Source: Methanosarcinales archaeon
GTDB lineage: Archaea; Halobacteriota; Methanosarcinia; Methanosarcinales; Methanogasteraceae
Length of the DNA: 8,116 nucleotides
Reading direction: 5' to 3'
Assembly (NCBI GenBank): GCA_030640725.1
Contig: DAOWIV010000217.1
Span: 1 to 8,116 of the forward strand
The notes beneath the pieces were generated by a model. That model had not been told where the DNA came from. It saw nothing but the letters and a program-made list of their open reading frames with translations, and did no database searches. Shown here piece by piece: positions 5,578-8,116 of this stretch. Position 1 is the stretch's first letter. Each line of letters starts with the position of its first letter. A program made the translations under genes and the position numbers.

Positions 5578-5862
5578 CAGTACAAAGATCGTTTCACGGT
5601 GTACTTATTCGTTACTTATCCCCTCTCAAAAAGAAATCGTCCGGACTGTGAACGTGAGTCTTATCGAGATGGCGAGATACACAAAGAGGAGGGTGCAAGA
5701 GTCTGAATTGCCCTTTCTGCAGTATCATCATGCATAGTACTGGACTGCCGCGCCGCAGGGGTTTGGTTCGCAAGCTTGCGCGGATGGCTGCGCAAACCAT
5801 ACACTACCATGGTTATGAACCGCACAAAAGCAACCACAACTTACCTGTGCAGTACGTGATGC
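5578..5862. other. cmk / Nif3 intergenic region
   Basis: The cmk side carries minus-strand TATA-like boxes at 5602-5609 and 5612-5619. Between about 5765 and 5798 there are overlapping inverted repeats: CGCAAGCTTGCG (5769-5780, a perfect palindrome) and TTGCGC/GCGCAA (5776-5781 with 5790-5795). Only one of these could form at a time, and they lie just downstream of the Nif3-like gene, so they may mark its transcript end. Short open frames on either strand resemble nothing known to me. Confidence 0.45.
5600..5622 (-). promoter_or_regulatory. Candidate cmk promoter
   Basis: On the minus strand AATAAGTA (5609 to 5602) lies about 28 nt before the ATG at 5577, with a similar ATAAGTAA ten bases further upstream. 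Either could serve as TATA box for a leaderless transcript. Confidence 0.4.
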
Positions 5863-6615
5863 CTATGCGTACCACGCCATCCGGGTGTTGTCAACCACCT
5901 GCACGTCAGGTGCATGTTCGATGAATACGGACTCGACGGGTAATCGATCGCACAGCCGCTGCATTGCCGGATTCTCGGTCGCATAATGCGTGGCGTCGAT
6001 CAATGCCAGGTTCTGCGCACTCCGAATCGCATCGTGTCGCATTTCCCCGGACACAAGGGCATCAGCGCCTCCGTCAATCGCAGTCTTCACAAACTCGCCG
6101 TTGAGACCGCTGCCTCCGATGACCATCACAGTCTCGATCTCGCGCTCGCCGATCCATCGGACAGAGACATTCAGCTTCTGTGCCACAAACTCTGCAAACG
6201 TCGATGTCATCTGGTGGTCTATTCGCCCGATGCGACCGGGTTCCAGTTCCTCGACATCCTGCAGTTCAAGCACCTCTGCGAGCACATCATTGACTCCGCC
6301 CTCAGCCCGGTCGTAATTCGTGTGCATCGTATATATCGAGATTTCGCTCTCAAGAGCGATCTTCAGCGAGTCGGATAGGGTCTTTGATATCCGGTGTATC
6401 GGATGGTATATCGGAGTGTGATGCGTGATCAGGAGATCCGCTTCAGCCCGTGCAGCCTCCTCAAGCACGTAATCGGTAACATCCAGCGCAACAGCAACCT
6501 TGTTTACGTTGCCCCCTCGATCGAGCACCAAACCGATCCGGTCCCGGTCAGATTCATAAGCAAGTTCCGGAGGAGCGATGTCCTCCAGAAGAGCAATCAT
6601 TTCTGATAGCCGCAT
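5863..6615 (-). CDS. Nif3-like dinuclear metal center protein (DUF34/YbgI family)
   Basis: This 250-residue protein belongs to the widespread NIF3/YbgI family, whose members bind two metal ions; a GTP cyclohydrolase-like or metal-chaperone role has been suggested, and the true function is uncertain. The metal-ligand pattern is complete: H65 and H66 in LLITHHTPI, D102 in THTNYDRAEGGVND (which starts at M97-H98), and H210 and E214 in THYATEN. SGEMRHD (189-195) is also conserved in the family. The length equals the short, two-domain form without the PII-like insert of some bacterial versions. The start is ATG at 6615, which gives the typical N-terminus MxLSEMIxLLEDIAPPELAYESDRDRIGL, with a conserved G28. 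No ribosome binding site is seen. A GGTTTAAGT box about 29 nt upstream suggests its own leaderless promoter in the 52-bp gap after kamA, although readthrough from kamA is possible. Confidence 0.92.
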   Translation of the reverse strand: MRLSEMIALLEDIAPPELAYESDRDRIGLVLDRGGNVNKVAVALDVTDYVLEEAARAEADLLITHHTPIYHPIHRISKTLSDSLKIALESEISIYTMHTNYDRAEGGVNDVLAEVLELQDVEELEPGRIGRIDHQMTSTFAEFVAQKLNVSVRWIGEREIETVMVIGGSGLNGEFVKTAIDGGADALVSGEMRHDAIRSAQNLALIDATHYATENPAMQRLCDRLPVESVFIEHAPDVQVVDNTRMAWYA

Positions 6616-6637
6616 ATATTATAGATAGCAGACCGTT

Positions 6638-6652
6638 CAGACTTAAACCTTG
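6638..6652 (-). promoter_or_regulatory. Candidate promoter of the Nif3-like gene
   Basis: The minus strand reads AAGGTTTAAGTCTG (6652 to 6639), almost the same as the cdhC box AAGGTTTAAGTAG. Its TATA core is centred about 29 nt from the ATG at 6615, fitting a leaderless mRNA. Confidence 0.55.
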
Positions 6653-6667
6653 TGATATTGCGTGATA

Positions 6668-7789
6668 TTAGCTTGAATCGCCATTTGACGCGATTGAATA
6701 TTCTGTGACCGGTTCACCGTAGTCGTCGAACCAGTAGGCATTAGGGTTGCTCTTAAAGATCATGAAATCAGCGATCCGCTCCGGATCAGCTGCACGGTGA
6801 TAGCGGAAGAATGTATACGCGTCTGTCCGTCCGACAATCTCGATCTTCCCGGTCGAATGTGACATAACCAGCCGCGCCCGCTTGGCAAGACCTGAACAAT
6901 CCATCTGAGCCCTGTGAAAGATCTCGTACGTCTCCTCGATCGGAACAACGTATGCGTGGTTGCCCGATGTCGGTCGGCACTGGAAGACGTAGTACGGAAC
7001 CGCCCCGACGAAGGAGAGTTTCTTGAATAGCGCCGACAGGGTTTTTGGATTGTCGTTGACCCCGCGGATCATAGGAGTCTGGTTGGCGATTATGGCGCCG
7101 GCTTCGATGAGTAGGCGTATCGCTTCGACTGCTGCGTCGGTAAGCTCGTTTGGATGATTGAACTGCGCCATCACATAGATTCTCTTCTGATCGGTGCTGT
7201 ATTTTTGTATCATCTCAAGCAAGGACGGATCGTCAATAATCCTGTGGGGGTTGAAAGCAGGCATTTTAGTGCCGATACGAATGATCCGGACATGCTCAAT
7301 CTCCCGAATCTGGCTGATTATTCTTTCCAGTTTATTCGTGGAGAGCATTAGCGGATCGCCGCCCGAGAGTAGCACGTTTGTGATTTTCTCGTGCTCGCGG
7401 ATGTATTGTAGCCCTTCTGTCACATCACGAGCGATCTCGTCGCGATCGTTTATGAAAAGCCGCTTTCTGAAACAGAACCGGCAGTACCCGCCGCATACGT
7501 CGGCAACCAGCAGGAGTGCGGTGCGTTCGTATTTGTGCTGCAAACCCGGAGTGGTAGTGTACACACTTTCGTCGGAAGCATCAAGCCCACCCCATTCCTC
7601 AAGTTCTCCCGGATCCGGTATCACAATGCGCCTTATAGGGTCATCAGGGTTGTCCCAATCGATCAGGGACTTGTAATAATCATTTGTGCGGAATGCAAAC
7701 TTTTCAGTGACTTTTTTGAGTGCGAATTGTTCATCATCTCCCAATTCGCTTATTTGATCCAGTTTCGTAAGATATTTTATGTTTTTCAT
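6668..7789 (-). CDS. kamA: KamA-family radical SAM aminomutase
   Basis: The family moves an amino group from C2 to C3 of an amino acid using a [4Fe-4S]-SAM centre and PLP. The 373-residue protein has the radical SAM motif CGGYCRFC with cysteines 99, 103 and 106, R108 at the position that holds the substrate carboxylate in clostridial lysine 2,3-aminomutase, and SGGDPLM (142-148). GTKMPAFNPHR (173-183), IANQTPMIRGVND (234-246) and STGK (312-315) follow, with K315 as the likely PLP lysine. However, the Asp that binds the lysine side chain (Asp293 in Clostridium subterminale) is replaced by R272 in QCRPTSGN, and no acid stands at the Asp330 equivalent. The substrate is therefore probably not lysine; a carboxylate-bearing substrate such as glutamate is an inference. 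The symbol denotes family only. The start is ATG at 7789 with no Shine-Dalgarno; a TATA-like box about 22 nt upstream suggests a leaderless mRNA. No ablB-type acetyltransferase is next to it; the gene is head-to-head with dapF. Confidence 0.85.
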   Translation of the reverse strand: MKNIKYLTKLDQISELGDDEQFALKKVTEKFAFRTNDYYKSLIDWDNPDDPIRRIVIPDPGELEEWGGLDASDESVYTTTPGLQHKYERTALLLVADVCGGYCRFCFRKRLFINDRDEIARDVTEGLQYIREHEKITNVLLSGGDPLMLSTNKLERIISQIREIEHVRIIRIGTKMPAFNPHRIIDDPSLLEMIQKYSTDQKRIYVMAQFNHPNELTDAAVEAIRLLIEAGAIIANQTPMIRGVNDNPKTLSALFKKLSFVGAVPYYVFQCRPTSGNHAYVVPIEETYEIFHRAQMDCSGLAKRARLVMSHSTGKIEIVGRTDAYTFFRYHRAADPERIADFMIFKSNPNAYWFDDYGEPVTEYSIASNGDSS

Positions 7790-7804
7790 CGCTTCGTTGC
7801 CTCG

Positions 7805-7817
7805 CTCTTTAAAAGAT
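7805..7817 (-). promoter_or_regulatory. Candidate kamA promoter
   Basis: The minus strand reads CATCTTTTAAAGAG, with TTTTAAAG (7814 to 7807) centred about 22 nt before the ATG at 7789. Initiation would fall close to the start codon. Confidence 0.45.
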
Positions 7818-7892
7818 GTACAAACGGAGAAGCCCTATCGTTGCGGCGATATGATTTTCCATCAGTGACATAAACTGTTTTTGTGGTCTTTA

Positions 7893-8054
7893 GAAACCTT
7901 TATGAACACGGTTATAAGCCTTTCGGTGATCTGGAGCTGCGGGGTTGGTCCGGCAATTAATCCAAGATTGCGGGTGTTTAAGGTGCAGGTTTGGTGTATG
8001 ATTCCGGGATACCCCAAAGATTAATAAAATTTGCGATTCCAGTTTGAGGCGGAG
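7893..8054 (+). promoter_or_regulatory. dapF upstream region: candidate promoters and binding site
   Basis: GAAACCTTTATGAA (7893-7906) shares its first ten bases with the gar1 promoter box and would start transcription near 7928, giving a leader of about 130 nt. Two stems could form in that leader: GCAAT/ATTGC (7953-7957 with 7967-7971), extended by CC/GG, and GGTGTAT/ATACCCC (7993-7999 with 8009-8015, one mismatch). Alternatively, TTAATAAAAT (8021-8030) is a closer TATA box that would give a leader of roughly 10 nt. GAGGCGGAG (8046-8054) is the Shine-Dalgarno, five bases before the ATG at 8060. Confidence 0.4.
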
Positions 8055-8059
8055 ACATC

Positions 8060-8116
8060 ATGATCAAGTTCACTAAGCTGCACGGAAACGGGAACGACTT
8101 CATCCTGATCGACGAA
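8060..8116 (+). CDS. dapF: Diaminopimelate epimerase, N-terminal fragment (cut by window edge)
   Basis: DapF interconverts LL- and meso-diaminopimelate in the lysine pathway, in the cytoplasm, using two cysteines and no cofactor. Only 19 codons are present, reading MIKFTKLHGNGNDFILIDE. The KLHGNGNDFILID stretch is the highly conserved DapF N-terminus (compare the usual KMHGLGNDF), including the substrate-contacting asparagine of the GND motif. The catalytic cysteines lie beyond the right edge and cannot be checked. The start is ATG, supported by GGAG five bases upstream. It faces away from kamA across a 270-bp gap. The identification rests on a short but very characteristic motif. Confidence 0.88.
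   Translation, partial: MIKFTKLHGNGNDFILIDE

Larger units (their letters stand above)
7790..8059. other. kamA-dapF divergent intergenic region
   Basis: The 270-bp region contains the kamA TATA-like box, a plus-strand GAAACCTTTATGAA box (7893-7906), two short hairpins (7950-7974 and 7993-8015), an AT-rich TTAATAAAAT (8021-8030) and the dapF ribosome binding site. A 40-codon open frame (7902-8024) exists but has no binding site, and its ATG is inside the TATA-like box, so I do not call it. Confidence 0.5.

Noticed and set aside
5612..5800. Minus-strand 62-codon frame between cmk and the Nif3-like gene
   Set aside because: It has no binding site or recognisable motif, and it overlaps inverted repeats that look non-coding.
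7902..8024. 40-codon open frame upstream of dapF
   Set aside because: The ATG lies inside a TATA-like box, there is no Shine-Dalgarno, and the translation is not protein-family-like.

Overview
The window looks like chromosomal DNA of a euryarchaeon in the methanogen / anaerobic methane- or alkane-oxidiser range. The evidence is a CdhC-type acetyl-CoA synthase (the archaeal ACDS beta subunit), a Gar1 + transcription factor B gene pair, an archaeal-type CMP kinase, and archaeal TATA boxes about 22-30 nt in front of most starts, several of which would give leaderless mRNAs. I cannot name the genus from sequence alone.

Layout. 1-139 is the 3' end of a group II intron: a complete domain V, a domain VI with a bulged branch-point A, and a terminal AC. 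Its intron-encoded protein would lie off the left edge. 140-380 has no convincing gene; it holds a short reading frame broken by TAG and a sequence related to the palindromic element further right. 381-1679 (-) is a divergent FtsZ/tubulin-superfamily GTPase. It is transcribed away from cdhC (1821-3257, +), and the two divergent promoters enclose an array of roughly 14-bp direct repeats that could be a shared operator. 3258-3541 is non-coding with a strong TATA box driving gar1 (3542-3784) and tfb (3794-4783), a tight two-gene information-processing operon. 4784-5046, between convergent tfb and cmk, has a weak terminator hairpin and an 80-bp MITE-like element with near-perfect inverted repeats, flanked exactly by 8-bp direct repeats. 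cmk (5047-5577), a Nif3-like protein (5863-6615) and a KamA-family radical SAM aminomutase (6668-7789) are all on the minus strand. A 270-bp gap then separates kamA from divergent dapF, which is cut by the right edge after 19 codons.

How the genes fit together. cdhC points to acetyl-CoA synthesis or cleavage as core carbon metabolism, but none of its partner subunits is visible here. gar1-tfb couples rRNA pseudouridylation with transcription initiation. dapF (diaminopimelate/lysine biosynthesis) lies head-to-head with kamA, suggesting an amino-acid or beta-amino-acid neighbourhood. However, the KamA homologue lacks the two acidic residues that hold the lysine side chain in true lysine 2,3-aminomutase.

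I see no CRISPR array, rRNA or tRNA gene. The least ordinary items are the intron end, the MITE-like element with its target duplication, the repeat array between the tubulin-like gene and cdhC, and the altered active-site loops of the tubulin-like and KamA-like proteins.
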